Below, piece after piece: positions 8,906 through 17,696 of a DNA stretch of 64,000 nucleotides. The notes beneath the pieces are model-generated. The model searched no databases. It saw only the letters and a program-made list of their open reading frames with translations, and was not told where the DNA came from. A program made the translations under genes and the position numbers. The first letter of the stretch is position 1, and every line of letters starts with the position of its first letter. This stretch comes from Streptomyces sp. NBRC 110028 (GTDB lineage: Bacteria; Actinomycetota; Actinomycetes; Streptomycetales; Streptomycetaceae), in contig NZ_BBUZ01000035.1 of the NCBI RefSeq assembly GCF_001417735.1, positions 124,001 through 188,000 on the forward strand, in the 5' to 3' direction.

Positions 8906-10060
8906 ATGCGATTCATCCGCTCCGAGTCGAGGGCGAGCGATCGCAATCAGACGCTTTTCGCGATCGCGCGGTGCCTGCCGTTCGTGGTCATGGCGGCGGT
9001 CGTCACCATCGAGCTGACCCCCGCGCACGTGATCTACACCGGCCCCCTGCTCAGCCCTGCCCCGGCGCTGGCCGCGGTGACCATGGGCCCGGCCGGCACC
9101 GGGGGCGTGGTGCTGCTGGCCGCGGGGATCAGCGCCCTCACCGCCACCCACAACCACGCCTGGGGCACCCAGCAGGTGTACGCGAATCTGCTGGCGCTGC
9201 TCGTGGTGTCCGTGGCGAGCGTGGCGAGCAGCGCCGTCCGGGAGCGCAGGGACCGGGAACTGAGCCAGGTCCGCCGGATCGCCGAGGTGTCCCAGAACGT
9301 GGTGCTGCGGCCGCTGCCCGCCCGGATGGGCGGCGTGCGCACCGCCAGCGTGTACATGGCCGCCGAGCGCGGGGCGCAGATCGGCGGCGACCTGTACGAG
9401 GCGGTGGGCACCCGCTACGGAGTGCGGCTGATCGTCGGGGACGTGCGCGGCAAGGGGCTGGCCGCGGTGCGGTCCGCCGCGGCGATCCTGGGCGCCTTCC
9501 GGGAGGCCGTGCACTACGAACACGATCTGATCGAGGTGATGCGGCGGTGCTCGGCGGCGCTGGGCCGCGAATACGACCTGCTGGACCGGTCCCGGCTCCA
9601 GGACTGGGACGAACGGGCCGAGCAGTTCGTCACCGTGGTGCTCGCCCAGGTGGTGCCCGACACCGCCCTGATCCAGCTGATCAACCGGGGCCATCCCGCG
9701 CCACTGGTGCTGCACGACCGCAAGGTGCGGACCCTGGGCCCGGTGCGCCCGCTGCCGCCGCTCGGCCTGGACGAGTTCCTGACCCCGCCCCCGATCGGCG
9801 TCGAGACCTTCCCGTTCGCCATCGGCGACCGGCTGCTGCTGCACACCGACGGGGTGCTGGAGGCGCGTAACCACTGCAACGAGTTCTTCCCGCTGCCGCG
9901 GGTCATGGAGACCGTGGAGGGCGCCACCCCGGCCGAGTACCTGGATGGGCTGCGCCACGCGCTGGTCCACCACGCCGAGGGGCGGCTGGCCGATGACGCG
10001 GCGATGATCCTCGTCGAGCGGGCGACGGACGCCGAGCCGGGGTGGCGCCCGGAGTCCTAG
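8906..10060 (+). CDS. Membrane PP2C/SpoIIE-family protein phosphatase
   Basis: A 384-residue protein with three to four N-terminal membrane segments (about residues 20-105: FVVMAAVVTIEL, ALAAVTMGPAG, GVVLLAAGISAL, LLALLVVSVASVASSAV), a short linker helix, and a SpoIIE-type PP2C domain from about 145. Metal-binding motifs GGDLYEAV, VGDVRGKGLAAV and HTDGVLEARN, and the late Asp of LADDAAMILVER, are present. Such phosphatases dephosphorylate anti-sigma antagonists (STAS proteins), and a STAS-like gene ends at 190, though too far away to infer a partner. The start ATG has almost no ribosome-binding site, so a short or leaderless 5' end is possible. The short palindromic element at 10063 follows three bases after the stop. 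Confidence 0.88.
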   Translation: MRFIRSESRASDRNQTLFAIARCLPFVVMAAVVTIELTPAHVIYTGPLLSPAPALAAVTMGPAGTGGVVLLAAGISALTATHNHAWGTQQVYANLLALLVVSVASVASSAVRERRDRELSQVRRIAEVSQNVVLRPLPARMGGVRTASVYMAAERGAQIGGDLYEAVGTRYGVRLIVGDVRGKGLAAVRSAAAILGAFREAVHYEHDLIEVMRRCSAALGREYDLLDRSRLQDWDERAEQFVTVVLAQVVPDTALIQLINRGHPAPLVLHDRKVRTLGPVRPLPPLGLDEFLTPPPIGVETFPFAIGDRLLLHTDGVLEARNHCNEFFPLPRVMETVEGATPAEYLDGLRHALVHHAEGRLADDAAMILVERATDAEPGWRPES

Positions 10061-10062
10061 CT

Positions 10063-10110
10063 AGGGGGTGCCTTGTGGATCAGCCCGGCATGATCCACAA
10101 AACACCCCCC
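10063..10110. terminator. Dispersed palindromic element, short form S1 (probable bidirectional terminator)
   Basis: A 20-base arm beginning AGGGGGTGCCTTGTGGATCA, the loop GCCCGGCA, and an opposite arm beginning TGATCCACAA. The arms pair with two or three mismatches near the base of the stem. It sits between the stops of the phosphatase and the convergent Mut7-C gene. Almost the same 48 bases recur at 21879-21926, and related ends bound longer elements near 50.3 and 59.8 kb. Confidence 0.75.
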
Positions 10111-10134
10111 GGACACACCGGCTCCTCCAGCGGC

Positions 10135-10869
10135 TCAGGGGACCGGGGCGCCGAACTCCTCCACCGCGGCCGCCACGATCGCCTCCAGCCGGGAGTGGTG
10201 GGCGCCGCGCCAGTAGACGCGCTCGCAGGCGGCGCAGCGGGCGAACACCTCGTACGTGCTCCGCGTGCCGTGCTCCAGCCGCTCGCGGACCGCGTCCTTG
10301 TCGGCGTCCTCCAGCGCGCCGTTGCACGCCGTGCAGCGGGTCCACGGGGCGAGGGAGGGGGTGAACCGGCTCAGGACGTCGCGCAGTTGTTCCTCGGGCC
10401 GGTCGCTGTAGACATACGCCCCGGCCCACAGTTCACGCCGCCGCAGCAGCCCCCGGTCGCGTGAGAGCAGCACCCGGCGCTGGGCCGCGGAGCGGGCGGC
10501 GAGCGCGGGGTCACCGATGTCCTCGCTCTCGTACGCCGCGTCCACGCCCAGCAGCCGCAGGCGGCGCGCGAGGGTGCCCAGATGGACGTCGAGCAGGAAG
10601 CGCAGCGGGGCGCCCGGGACCCGCTGCGGCCGGGCGACCGGGTGTACCTCCACCCACTCCCCCGCCCCCGGCACGTGCGAGACCGCGGTCTCCCGGCCGT
10701 CGACGAGCAGCCGGCCGACCTCGGTGAGCGGGACCCCGAACGACTCGATGACATGGCCGAGGGTGGAGGCGCCGTCGGTGGTGACGGCCGTGCGGTCCCG
10801 GCGCCGTTCGGGGGCGGCGAAAAACCGCAGTTCAGGGGCGAGGCTGAGCTGGATCTCCGGTCCGTTCAC
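10135..10869 (-). CDS. Mut7-C RNase-domain protein with N-terminal ubiquitin-like fold
   Basis: A 244-residue protein. The first 80 residues are a ThiS/ubiquitin-like Mut7-C-associated domain (ELRFFAAPERR, GVPLTEVGRLLVDGR, VHPVARPQ). From about 88, RFLLDVHLGTLARRLRLLG and SEDIGDPALAARSAAQRRVL with LLSRDRGLLRRR match the PIN-like Mut7-C domain named after exonuclease Mut-7; acidic residues Asp in LLDVH and SRDRG are the likely metal ligands. The C-terminus has a zinc-ribbon-like CTAC...CAAC pair. The start is a GTG at 10867-10869. Family members are widespread and largely uncharacterised; RNase activity is predicted, not shown. Confidence 0.88.
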   Translation of the reverse strand: MNGPEIQLSLAPELRFFAAPERRRDRTAVTTDGASTLGHVIESFGVPLTEVGRLLVDGRETAVSHVPGAGEWVEVHPVARPQRVPGAPLRFLLDVHLGTLARRLRLLGVDAAYESEDIGDPALAARSAAQRRVLLSRDRGLLRRRELWAGAYVYSDRPEEQLRDVLSRFTPSLAPWTRCTACNGALEDADKDAVRERLEHGTRSTYEVFARCAACERVYWRGAHHSRLEAIVAAAVEEFGAPVP

Positions 10870-10942
10870 ACCGCCAGCATGCCAGGCGTGACCACGCGCG
10901 GGCGACGCGTTCTCGCCCCCGCGCCGCCGTCTCCCGGCGAGG

Positions 10943-11791
10943 TCAGGCGCCGCCGGAGCGTTCCAGGCGCCGTCGTGTGCGGCGCCAGGTCACCAGCCGC
11001 AGATACTCCTCGTGCAGCAACCGGCCGACGAGCGCCCCGCCGAAGACCACGAAGCCGACGCCGACCAGCCAGGACTGCACGACCAGCACCGTGCCCACCG
11101 GGCCGTAGGACACCGCGCTGGAGGCGATCAGCGGCGAGAACACCAGCCGGGAGAAGACCCGCAGCCCCCACAGCCCGACGCCCGTGGCGAGGGCGCCCGG
11201 CAGCAGGGCGCCCCAGCTGATCCGCCCGCCGAGCAGCAGCCGCTGCGACCACCAGAAGAAGAGCACCGTGCCGACGACGGCGACGGCCAGCCGGACGGGT
11301 CCGGCGCCGAGGTGGGACGACAGCAGGAGGTAGCCGATGAGCACGGTGAGCCAGACCAGATGGCGCCACACGGTGTGCCAGCGGCCCGGGGGCAGCTCCC
11401 AGACCTTCTCGTAGCCGGTCTGCACCGCCCCGCAGAAGGTCAGCCCGAAGAGGGCCAGCGTGGCCAGACCGAACGCGGTGGTGGTCTCCAGCGACCGCCT
11501 CGGCGGGGCGAACAGGTCCAGGACCTCGTCCCGTGAGGTGGCGGACACCCCGAGCCCTTCGGCCAGCCACTGGGCGAAGCCGTGCCGGTTCACCGGATCG
11601 GCGGCGGCGACCACGATCAGCAGCGGCACCAGCGTGAGGAAGCCGAGCGCGGCGAACCCCAACGCCCGGTGCATCAGCTCGAATTCGCTCCCCCTGCGCC
11701 ACCCCCGACCGGCCGGGGACCGGTGGAACGTGCGGCGCAGCCGCCGGAACCGCGAGCGGCGGCGGGAGGAGTCGGGGAACTGCTCGGACAT
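10943..11791 (-). CDS. YihY/BrkB-family inner membrane protein
   Basis: About 282 residues with a basic N-terminus (RRSRFRRLRRTFHR) and six predicted membrane segments (FAALGFLTLVPLLIVVAA; LATLALFGLTFCGAV; LVWLTVLIGYLLLS; LAVAVVGTVLFFWW; LLPGALATGVGLW; LVVQSWLVGVGFVVFGGALV). The spacing and the late conserved region fit the YihY family, once annotated as ribonuclease BN; the true role is unknown, possibly transport. I chose the ATG at 11789-11791 because GGGAGTGGGAGTGG precedes it; longer in-frame starts exist up to 12049 but would run into the divergent kinase gene's promoter. Confidence 0.82.
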   Translation of the reverse strand: MSEQFPDSSRRRSRFRRLRRTFHRSPAGRGWRRGSEFELMHRALGFAALGFLTLVPLLIVVAAADPVNRHGFAQWLAEGLGVSATSRDEVLDLFAPPRRSLETTTAFGLATLALFGLTFCGAVQTGYEKVWELPPGRWHTVWRHLVWLTVLIGYLLLSSHLGAGPVRLAVAVVGTVLFFWWSQRLLLGGRISWGALLPGALATGVGLWGLRVFSRLVFSPLIASSAVSYGPVGTVLVVQSWLVGVGFVVFGGALVGRLLHEEYLRLVTWRRTRRRLERSGGA

Positions 11792-11949
11792 ACCACTCCC
11801 ACTCCCCCACCACCGGATCATGCGATATGCCCCAGTACGTAGCGCATCGTCCAGCGTACTCAGTGCGGATGCCCGTGCAACCCACGGTGCCCGCGGCCCG
11901 CCGGCCCGGCGGCGGTCCTGTGCCAGAATGTGAGAAGGAAGCTGCCGCG

Positions 11950-14900
11950 ATGAACGGGCCCGGGAACCATCAGACGCCTGCCGGAGAGCTGTTCGCCGAG
12001 GGCGGTGCGCTCGGCAGGATGATGAGCGCGATCGACTGGTCGGCGACACCCCTCGGCGCCACTGAATCCTGGCCTCCGCGGCTGGTCGAGGCGTTGCGCA
12101 TCGTGTTGTTCAGCGAGCAGCCGATGGCCCTCTTCTGGGGCCCCGACTACACGATGCTCTACAACGAGGGCTACGTGGCGATCATCGGCTCCAAGCATCC
12201 GGGGGCGCTGGGCCGGTTCGGCCGGGACGTCTTCCCCGAGAACTGGGAGCTGTCCGCCGCTCCGCTCTTCGAGAGGGTGTGGGAGAGCCGCAAGCCCTCT
12301 TTGGTGACCGACCGGCCCTTCGTCATCCAGCGCCGCGGCTTCCTGGAGCAGTCCTTCTTCGACATCTCCTTCCAGCCGCTGCTGCTGGAGGACGGCACGG
12401 TGGGCGGGGAGCTGTGCGTCGTCACCGAGACCACGGCGCGGGTGCTCAGCGAACGGCGGCTGCGGCTGCTGGCGGGGCTCGGCGCACGGACCGCCGGACT
12501 GCGCACCCCGCGGAGCGTCGCCCGGACCGTCGCGGAGATGCTGGACATCCACCGGGACGACGTCCCGTTCACCGCCTTCTACCTCGTGACCGCCCCCGGC
12601 GGGCTGCGGCTCGCCGCCTCCGCCGCCGTCCCGGAGCGGGACGTCGAGGCGATCCGGGAACCGTCACCGGACCGGAGCGGGGAGGTGACGGGCCTGGCGG
12701 CGCGGCTGGCGGCCGTCGTGGGCGACGCGGCACCGGCCCGGCTGCCGGGCGCGCTGTTCTCGATGCCCGGACAGGAGGCGCTGGCCCATCCGCTGGTCCG
12801 CTCGGGCACGGTGGAGGGCGTGCTGGTGATGGGCGTCAATCCGCGGCTGCCCGCCACCGCTCCCTACCAGGACTTCTTCGAGGTGCTGGCGGCCACCGTC
12901 GGGGCGGCCCTGTCGGCGGCCCTGACCCAGCAGGAGCAGCGGCGGCGCGCGGAGACGCTGGCCGAGCTGGACCAGGCCAAGACGGTGTTCTTCTCCAACA
13001 TCAGCCATGAGTTCCGTACGCCGCTCACCTTGATCCTCGGTCCGGTCCAGCAGGCGCTGGCCGAGGAGGACCGCCCCGCGCGGCGGTCCCAGCTGGAGCT
13101 GGCCGAGCGCAGCGCGCTGCGGCTGCTGAAGCTGGTCAACACCCTGCTGGATGTCTCCCGGGTGGAGGCCGGAGGGCTCAAGGGCGCGTTCGAACCGGTG
13201 GACCTGTCCCATGTCACCGCCGAACTGGCGGCCGTCTTCCGCACCTCCTTCGACCTGGCCGGGCTGACCCTGGAGGTGGACTGCCCGCCGCTGCCCGAGC
13301 CGGTGCACATCGACCGGGAGATGTGGGAGAAGATCGTCCTGAACCTGATCAGCAACGCGCTGAAGTTCACCTTCACCGGCGGGGCCACGGTCCGGACGGC
13401 CGCCGCCGGCCGCCACGCCCGGCTCACCGTGAGCGACACCGGCACCGGTATCCCGCCGGCGGAGCTGCCCCACCTCTTCGAGCGCTTCCACCAGGTGCGC
13501 GGGGCACAGGCCCGGTCGTACGAGGGCAGCGGGATCGGGCTGGCGCTGGTGAAGGACCTGGTCGAGCTGCACTCGGGCACGATCTCGGTGAACAGCGTCC
13601 CGGGCCGGGGCACCGAGTTCACGGTGGAGATCCCGTTCGGCACCGCGCATCTGGAGGATGTCACGCGCGAGGCGCCGTCCGTACGGAGCACCACGGACGA
13701 GGCCGAGCGCGCCGCCCCCTACGCCCAGGAGGCGCGCGACTGGCTCGACACCGCCCCGCCCGGGCCCTGGGAAGCACAGCCCCCGGAGGCGCGGGCCCCG
13801 GAAGCCGAACCGGAGCCCGCCCCGGCCGGGCGGGCCCGGCTGCTGGTCGCCGACGACAACGCCGACGTACGGTCCTATCTCGGCGGTCTCCTCGGCCGCG
13901 ACCACGACGTCCTCCTCGCCGCCGACGGACGCGCCGCGCTGGAGACCGCCCTGGAGCACCCCGTCGATCTGGTGCTGACCGATGTGATGATGCCGCGCCT
14001 GGACGGCTTCGGGCTGGTGCGGGCGCTGCGCGCCGACCCCAGGACCGCCCGGTTGCCGATCATCATGCTGACCGCGCGGGCCGGGGAGGAGTCCACGGTG
14101 CGGGGGCTGGGCACGGGCGCCGACGACTACCTCGCCAAGCCCTTCTCGGCCCGGCAGCTCCTCGCCCGGGTCGGCGCCAACCTGGAGCTGTCCCGGCTGC
14201 GCGAGCGGGTGCTCAGCGACAGCCGCCGGCAGGCGGACATGCTCACCTCACTGTCCCGGGCGAGCCTGCTGCTGTCCGACACCCTCGATCCGCCGCAGGT
14301 CCTGGACACCGCCCGGCGGCTGCTCATCCCGGCCCTGGCCGACGAGATGCGCGTCCGCCTCGCCGACCCCCGCGCCGAGCGGCCCGTGTACGCCGCCGGG
14401 GAGACCGTGGCGCCGGACGACCGCCTGGACCGGGCCCTTGCCGACACCCTGCTCGCGGGCGCCGCCCCCGAGGCGCCCGCCACCGGCGGCACCCTGCTCG
14501 CGGGCGCCGCCCCCGAGGCGCCCGCCACCGGCGGCACCCTGCTCTCCGTACCCCTGCTCGCGCACGGCCGGATGCTGGGTGCCCTGGCCGTCGCCCGGCG
14601 CGCGGGCGCGTACACCATGACCGACCGGCAGTATCTGCGGGGCGTGGCGGGCCGTCTGGCCCTCGCCTACGACAACGCCGCCCGCTTCCGCAACGAGCGC
14701 CATCTCGCGATGACCCTCCAGCGCGCCCTGCTGCCGCAGACCCTCCCCCAGATGCCGGGGCTGCGCACCGCCTCCTACTACGAGGCGAGCGCCAGCGGCG
14801 CCGAGATCGGCGGCGACTGGTACGACGTCATCGCGCTGCCCGACGGCGAGATGGGGCTGACCATCGGCGATGTGATGGGCCATGACGTGGACGCCGCCAC

Positions 14901-15408
14901 CGTGATGGGCCGGTTGCGCTCCACCCTGCGCGGCTTCGCCCTGGACCGCGCCTCCCCCGGTGTGCTGCTGGGCAAGCTGGACGCCTATCTGCGCTCCCTG
15001 GAGGTCGACCACTTCGCGACGTGCCTGTACGCGGTGTACGAGCCGCGCACCCGGCGGCTGCGGTACGCGGCCAGTGGCCATCTGCCGCCGCTGCTGGTGG
15101 CGGACGGGACGACGAGATTCCTCGACGTCGCTCCGGGCGCCCCGCTGGGCCTGGCGCACGAGCCCCCGGTCGGCCACGAGACGCGGCTGCCGCCCGGCGC
15201 GGGGCTGCTGCTGTTCACCGACGGGCTGGTGGAGAACAGCCGGCTGCCCCTCGACGACGGTCTGGCGGCGCTGCGGCGCGCCTGCGACGGGCTCACCCCG
15301 CCCGCCCTCGCCGATCCCCAGGTGATCATCGACCGGGCGCTGGGGCTGCTGGACATACCGGGCCGGGTGGACGACGACACGGCGCTGCTGGCCGCGTCAA
15401 CGCCGTAG
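11950..15408 (+). CDS. Hybrid sensor kinase - receiver - GAF-like - SpoIIE phosphatase
   Basis: About 1152 residues joining a whole signalling chain. Order: N-terminal PAS-like sensor (WSATPLGATESWP, 28-150), GAF-like region (about 170-320), HisKA with phospho-His in SNISHEFRTPL at about 353, HATPase (NLISNALKFTF; DTGTGIPPAE; GSGIGLALVKDLV), receiver domain with DDN acidic pocket and phospho-Asp at about 678 (LVLTDVMMPRLDG), a second GAF-like region, and a PP2C/SpoIIE domain (GGDWYDVIALPDG; GDVMGHD; FTDGLVEN; DDDTALLA) to the end. It could pass His-Asp phosphorylation onto Ser/Thr dephosphorylation within one chain. The ATG at 11950 follows GAAGGAAG. An exact 45-bp duplication lies in the linker of the second GAF-like region (14446-14535). 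Confidence 0.9.
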   Translation: MNGPGNHQTPAGELFAEGGALGRMMSAIDWSATPLGATESWPPRLVEALRIVLFSEQPMALFWGPDYTMLYNEGYVAIIGSKHPGALGRFGRDVFPENWELSAAPLFERVWESRKPSLVTDRPFVIQRRGFLEQSFFDISFQPLLLEDGTVGGELCVVTETTARVLSERRLRLLAGLGARTAGLRTPRSVARTVAEMLDIHRDDVPFTAFYLVTAPGGLRLAASAAVPERDVEAIREPSPDRSGEVTGLAARLAAVVGDAAPARLPGALFSMPGQEALAHPLVRSGTVEGVLVMGVNPRLPATAPYQDFFEVLAATVGAALSAALTQQEQRRRAETLAELDQAKTVFFSNISHEFRTPLTLILGPVQQALAEEDRPARRSQLELAERSALRLLKLVNTLLDVSRVEAGGLKGAFEPVDLSHVTAELAAVFRTSFDLAGLTLEVDCPPLPEPVHIDREMWEKIVLNLISNALKFTFTGGATVRTAAAGRHARLTVSDTGTGIPPAELPHLFERFHQVRGAQARSYEGSGIGLALVKDLVELHSGTISVNSVPGRGTEFTVEIPFGTAHLEDVTREAPSVRSTTDEAERAAPYAQEARDWLDTAPPGPWEAQPPEARAPEAEPEPAPAGRARLLVADDNADVRSYLGGLLGRDHDVLLAADGRAALETALEHPVDLVLTDVMMPRLDGFGLVRALRADPRTARLPIIMLTARAGEESTVRGLGTGADDYLAKPFSARQLLARVGANLELSRLRERVLSDSRRQADMLTSLSRASLLLSDTLDPPQVLDTARRLLIPALADEMRVRLADPRAERPVYAAGETVAPDDRLDRALADTLLAGAAPEAPATGGTLLAGAAPEAPATGGTLLSVPLLAHGRMLGALAVARRAGAYTMTDRQYLRGVAGRLALAYDNAARFRNERHLAMTLQRALLPQTLPQMPGLRTASYYEASASGAEIGGDWYDVIALPDGEMGLTIGDVMGHDVDAATVMGRLRSTLRGFALDRASPGVLLGKLDAYLRSLEVDHFATCLYAVYEPRTRRLRYAASGHLPPLLVADGTTRFLDVAPGAPLGLAHEPPVGHETRLPPGAGLLLFTDGLVENSRLPLDDGLAALRRACDGLTPPALADPQVIIDRALGLLDIPGRVDDDTALLAASTP
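14446..14544 (+). repeat. Exact 45-bp tandem duplication within the hybrid kinase gene
   Basis: Two identical 45-base units (14446-14490 and 14491-14535) and the first 9 bases of a third. Each encodes 15 residues, containing AGAAPEAPATGG. The lack of any third-position difference implies a recent duplication; the frame is kept. Confidence 0.95.
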
Positions 15409-15780
15409 CGGGTCTCCTGCCCGCTCCCCCGCTGCCACCGGTTCGCCGGTGTCGGCGTCGAGGACGCTCACCCGCACCGTGGGCACCGGTCCGTCGTCCC
15501 GCGCCGCGCGGCGGCCGCCGCGCGGCAGCCGGGCCAGCGCGGTCCGGTGCGCCGTGTGGGCCGTGTGGGACGTGCGGGCCGTGTGGGCCGTGTGGGCCGT
15601 GCGGTGGCCGACGAGCTTGCCCGCCCCGGCCGTCGCCAGCGCCCCGGCGAGCAGCGGCGCGGCGAGATCGAGGGCGGCAGGGGTCAGGTCGATGACACGG
15701 TTGCTGCGGCGCACGGGCCCCAGGCGTTGCCACAGCAGAACCAGGTGGCCTCGCCGTTCCCGAGACTGGTCGATCCGCAC
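15397..15780 (-). CDS. Small hypothetical protein with His-Thr-Ala repeats (doubtful)
   Basis: A 127-residue frame from a GTG at 15778-15780 to a stop that overlaps the kinase gene's stop by 12 bases. Third codon positions are mostly G or C, as in real streptomycete genes. A hydrophobic stretch (LTPAALDLAAPLLAGALATA) is followed by a repeat of HTA/HTAR units made by 9-bp tandem repeats at 15551-15607, then an Arg-rich region and DADTGEPVAAG. There is no good ribosome-binding site. I do not recognise it; it may be a real lineage-specific gene or spurious. Confidence 0.35.
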   Translation of the reverse strand: MRIDQSRERRGHLVLLWQRLGPVRRSNRVIDLTPAALDLAAPLLAGALATAGAGKLVGHRTAHTAHTARTSHTAHTAHRTALARLPRGGRRAARDDGPVPTVRVSVLDADTGEPVAAGERAGDPLRR

Positions 15781-15856
15781 GCCATGCGGCCATCATGTGC
15801 GGGGCCGGAGGGGGCCGCCAGGCGGAGGCGTCCGATCGCCGCACCCCACCGCGCCC

Positions 15857-17014
15857 TCACAGCCTCTCGACGATGGTCACGTTGGCCTGGCCGCCCCCTT
15901 CGCACATGGTCTGAAGCCCGTAACGCCCGCCCGTGCGCTCCAGTTCGTGCAGCAGGGTCGTCATCAGCCTGGCGCCCGTCGCGCCCAGCGGGTGGCCCAG
16001 CGCGATCGCGCCGCCGTTGACGTTGACCCGTTCCGGGTCGGCGCCGCTCTCCCGCAGCCAGGCCAGCACCACCGGTGCGAACGCCTCGTTGATCTCCACC
16101 AGGTCGATGTCGGCGATGGTCATCCCGGTCTTCTTCAGCGCGTACGCCGTGGCCGGGATCGGCGCGGACAGCATCCGGATCGGGTCCTCCCCGCGCACCG
16201 ACAGATGGTGGACGCGGGCGCGCGGGGTCAAGCCGTGTTCCCGCAGCGCCCGTTCGGAGGCGACCAGCAGCGCGGCGGCGCCGTCGGAGACCTGGGAGGA
16301 GAGCGCGGCGGTGAGCCGGCCGCCCTCCATGAGCGGGGCGAGCGCGGCCATCTTCTCCAGGCTGGTGTCCCGGCGCGGCCCCTCGTCCGCGCGGACGTCC
16401 CCGTACGGGACGACCTCACGGTCGAAGCGGCCCTCGTCGATGGCGCGGATCGCGCGCCGGTGGGAACGGAGCGCGAACTCCTCCATCTCCGGGCGGCCGA
16501 TCCCCCACTTCTCGGCGATCATCTCGGCCCCGTGGAACTGGCTGACCGGCCGGTCGCCGTACCGCGCCCGCCAGCCCTCGGAGCCCGCGAAGGGCCCTTC
16601 GGTCAGCCCCAGCGGCTCGGCCGCCCGGCGGCTGGCGAAGGCGATCGGCACCTGCGACATGTTCTGCACGCCGCCCGCGACCACCAGGTCCTGGGTGCCG
16701 GAGAGCACCGCCTGCGCCGCGAAGTGCAGGGCCTGCTGGGAGGAGCCGCACTGCCGGTCGACGGTCACGCCCGGCACCTCCTCGGGCAGCCCGGCGGCCA
16801 GCCAGCAGGTGCGGGCGATGTCACCGGACTGCGGGCCGACGGTGTCCAGGCAGCCGAAGACCACGTCCTCGACGGCGGCCGGGTCGGCGCCCGAGCGCTC
16901 CATCAGCGCGCGCAGGACGTGCGCGCCGAGGTCGGCCGGGTGGACGGACGCCAGCCCGCCCTTGCGGCGGCCGACGGGGGTCCGTACCGCTTCGACGATG
17001 AATGCCTCGGCCAT
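15857..17014 (-). CDS. fadA6: Thiolase of the FadA6 type
   Basis: A 385-residue thiolase. The acylated Cys lies in VDRQCGSSQQA (about 90), and the C-terminal pair is GGAIALGHPLGATGAR and CEGGG. Over most of its length it reads like mycobacterial FadA6 (AGLPEEVPGVTVDRQCGSSQ, AGGVQNMSQVPI, VEINEAFAPVV), which in the KstR2 regulon helps degrade the steroid C/D rings (HIP pathway). ATG at 17012-17014 after GAAGGAG. It follows the kstR2-like gene by 13 bases and the ipdF-like gene, so one operon is likely, driven from the operator at 18508. General beta-ketothiolase activity on another CoA ester remains possible. Confidence 0.85.
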   Translation of the reverse strand: MAEAFIVEAVRTPVGRRKGGLASVHPADLGAHVLRALMERSGADPAAVEDVVFGCLDTVGPQSGDIARTCWLAAGLPEEVPGVTVDRQCGSSQQALHFAAQAVLSGTQDLVVAGGVQNMSQVPIAFASRRAAEPLGLTEGPFAGSEGWRARYGDRPVSQFHGAEMIAEKWGIGRPEMEEFALRSHRRAIRAIDEGRFDREVVPYGDVRADEGPRRDTSLEKMAALAPLMEGGRLTAALSSQVSDGAAALLVASERALREHGLTPRARVHHLSVRGEDPIRMLSAPIPATAYALKKTGMTIADIDLVEINEAFAPVVLAWLRESGADPERVNVNGGAIALGHPLGATGARLMTTLLHELERTGGRYGLQTMCEGGGQANVTIVERL

Positions 17015-17027
17015 GGCTGCTGCTCCT

Positions 17028-17651
17028 TCAGTCTCGTGGGGTGATGCCGTCCAGGACCATCGACACGTACTGGCGGGCGATCTCCTCGGGGCTGTGCTGC
17101 CCGCCGGGCCGGTACCAGGACGCGGCGACCCAGACGGTGTCGCGCAGGAAGCGGTAGGCCAGCCGGATGTCGAGGTCGGCGCGGAACACCCCGTCGGCCA
17201 CGCCGCGCTCCAGCGTGCCCAGCCAGGCCTGTTCGAACCTGCGCTGCGAGTCGGTGAGATACCCGAAGCGGGGCAGGGCGGCGAGCTGCCGGGACTCCTT
17301 CTGGTAGATCGCGACGGCGGCCCGGTGCCGGTCGATCTCCCGGAAGGACTCGGTGACCAGCGCCTCGATGGTCTCCCTGGGGCCGAGCCCGGCCCGCAGC
17401 ACGTCCTCGTACCCCGCCCACAGCTCGTCGAGGAAGGTGGAGAGGATCTCGTCGACCATCGACTCCTTGGAGTCGAAGTGGTAGTACAGGCTGCCCGCGA
17501 GCATCCCCGCCTCGTCCGCGATCCGGCGGACGGTGGTCGCGTTGTAGCCCTGGGCGGCGAACACCTCGGCCGCCGTCGAGAGCAGTTCACGGCGCCGCTC
17601 GGGGGACGGGCTCACGGTGGTCTTCTTGCTGTTCCCGCTGATTTTCGGCAC
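17028..17651 (-). CDS. kstR2: TetR-family regulator of the KstR2 type
   Basis: A 207-residue TetR repressor. The N-terminal helix-turn-helix (LLSTAAEVFAAQGYNATTVR, then AGSLYYHFDSKESMVDEIL) is about residues 20-75. The ligand-binding part keeps segments I recall from Mycobacterium KstR2: IYQKESRQLA, PRFGYLTDSQ, YRFLRDTVWV, SWYRPGGQ and the ending LDGITPRD. KstR2 is released from DNA by HIP-CoA and controls steroid C/D-ring genes. It sits between ipdF-like and fadA6-like genes as in mycobacteria. A near-consensus KstR2 operator is at 18508-18521. Orthology is inferred from remembered sequence and context. Confidence 0.82.
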   Translation of the reverse strand: MPKISGNSKKTTVSPSPERRRELLSTAAEVFAAQGYNATTVRRIADEAGMLAGSLYYHFDSKESMVDEILSTFLDELWAGYEDVLRAGLGPRETIEALVTESFREIDRHRAAVAIYQKESRQLAALPRFGYLTDSQRRFEQAWLGTLERGVADGVFRADLDIRLAYRFLRDTVWVAASWYRPGGQHSPEEIARQYVSMVLDGITPRD

Positions 17652-17696
17652 GTTCCCATTCTCGCCTCACCGCTGCCGGGCCTACGGGTGCCGGGC

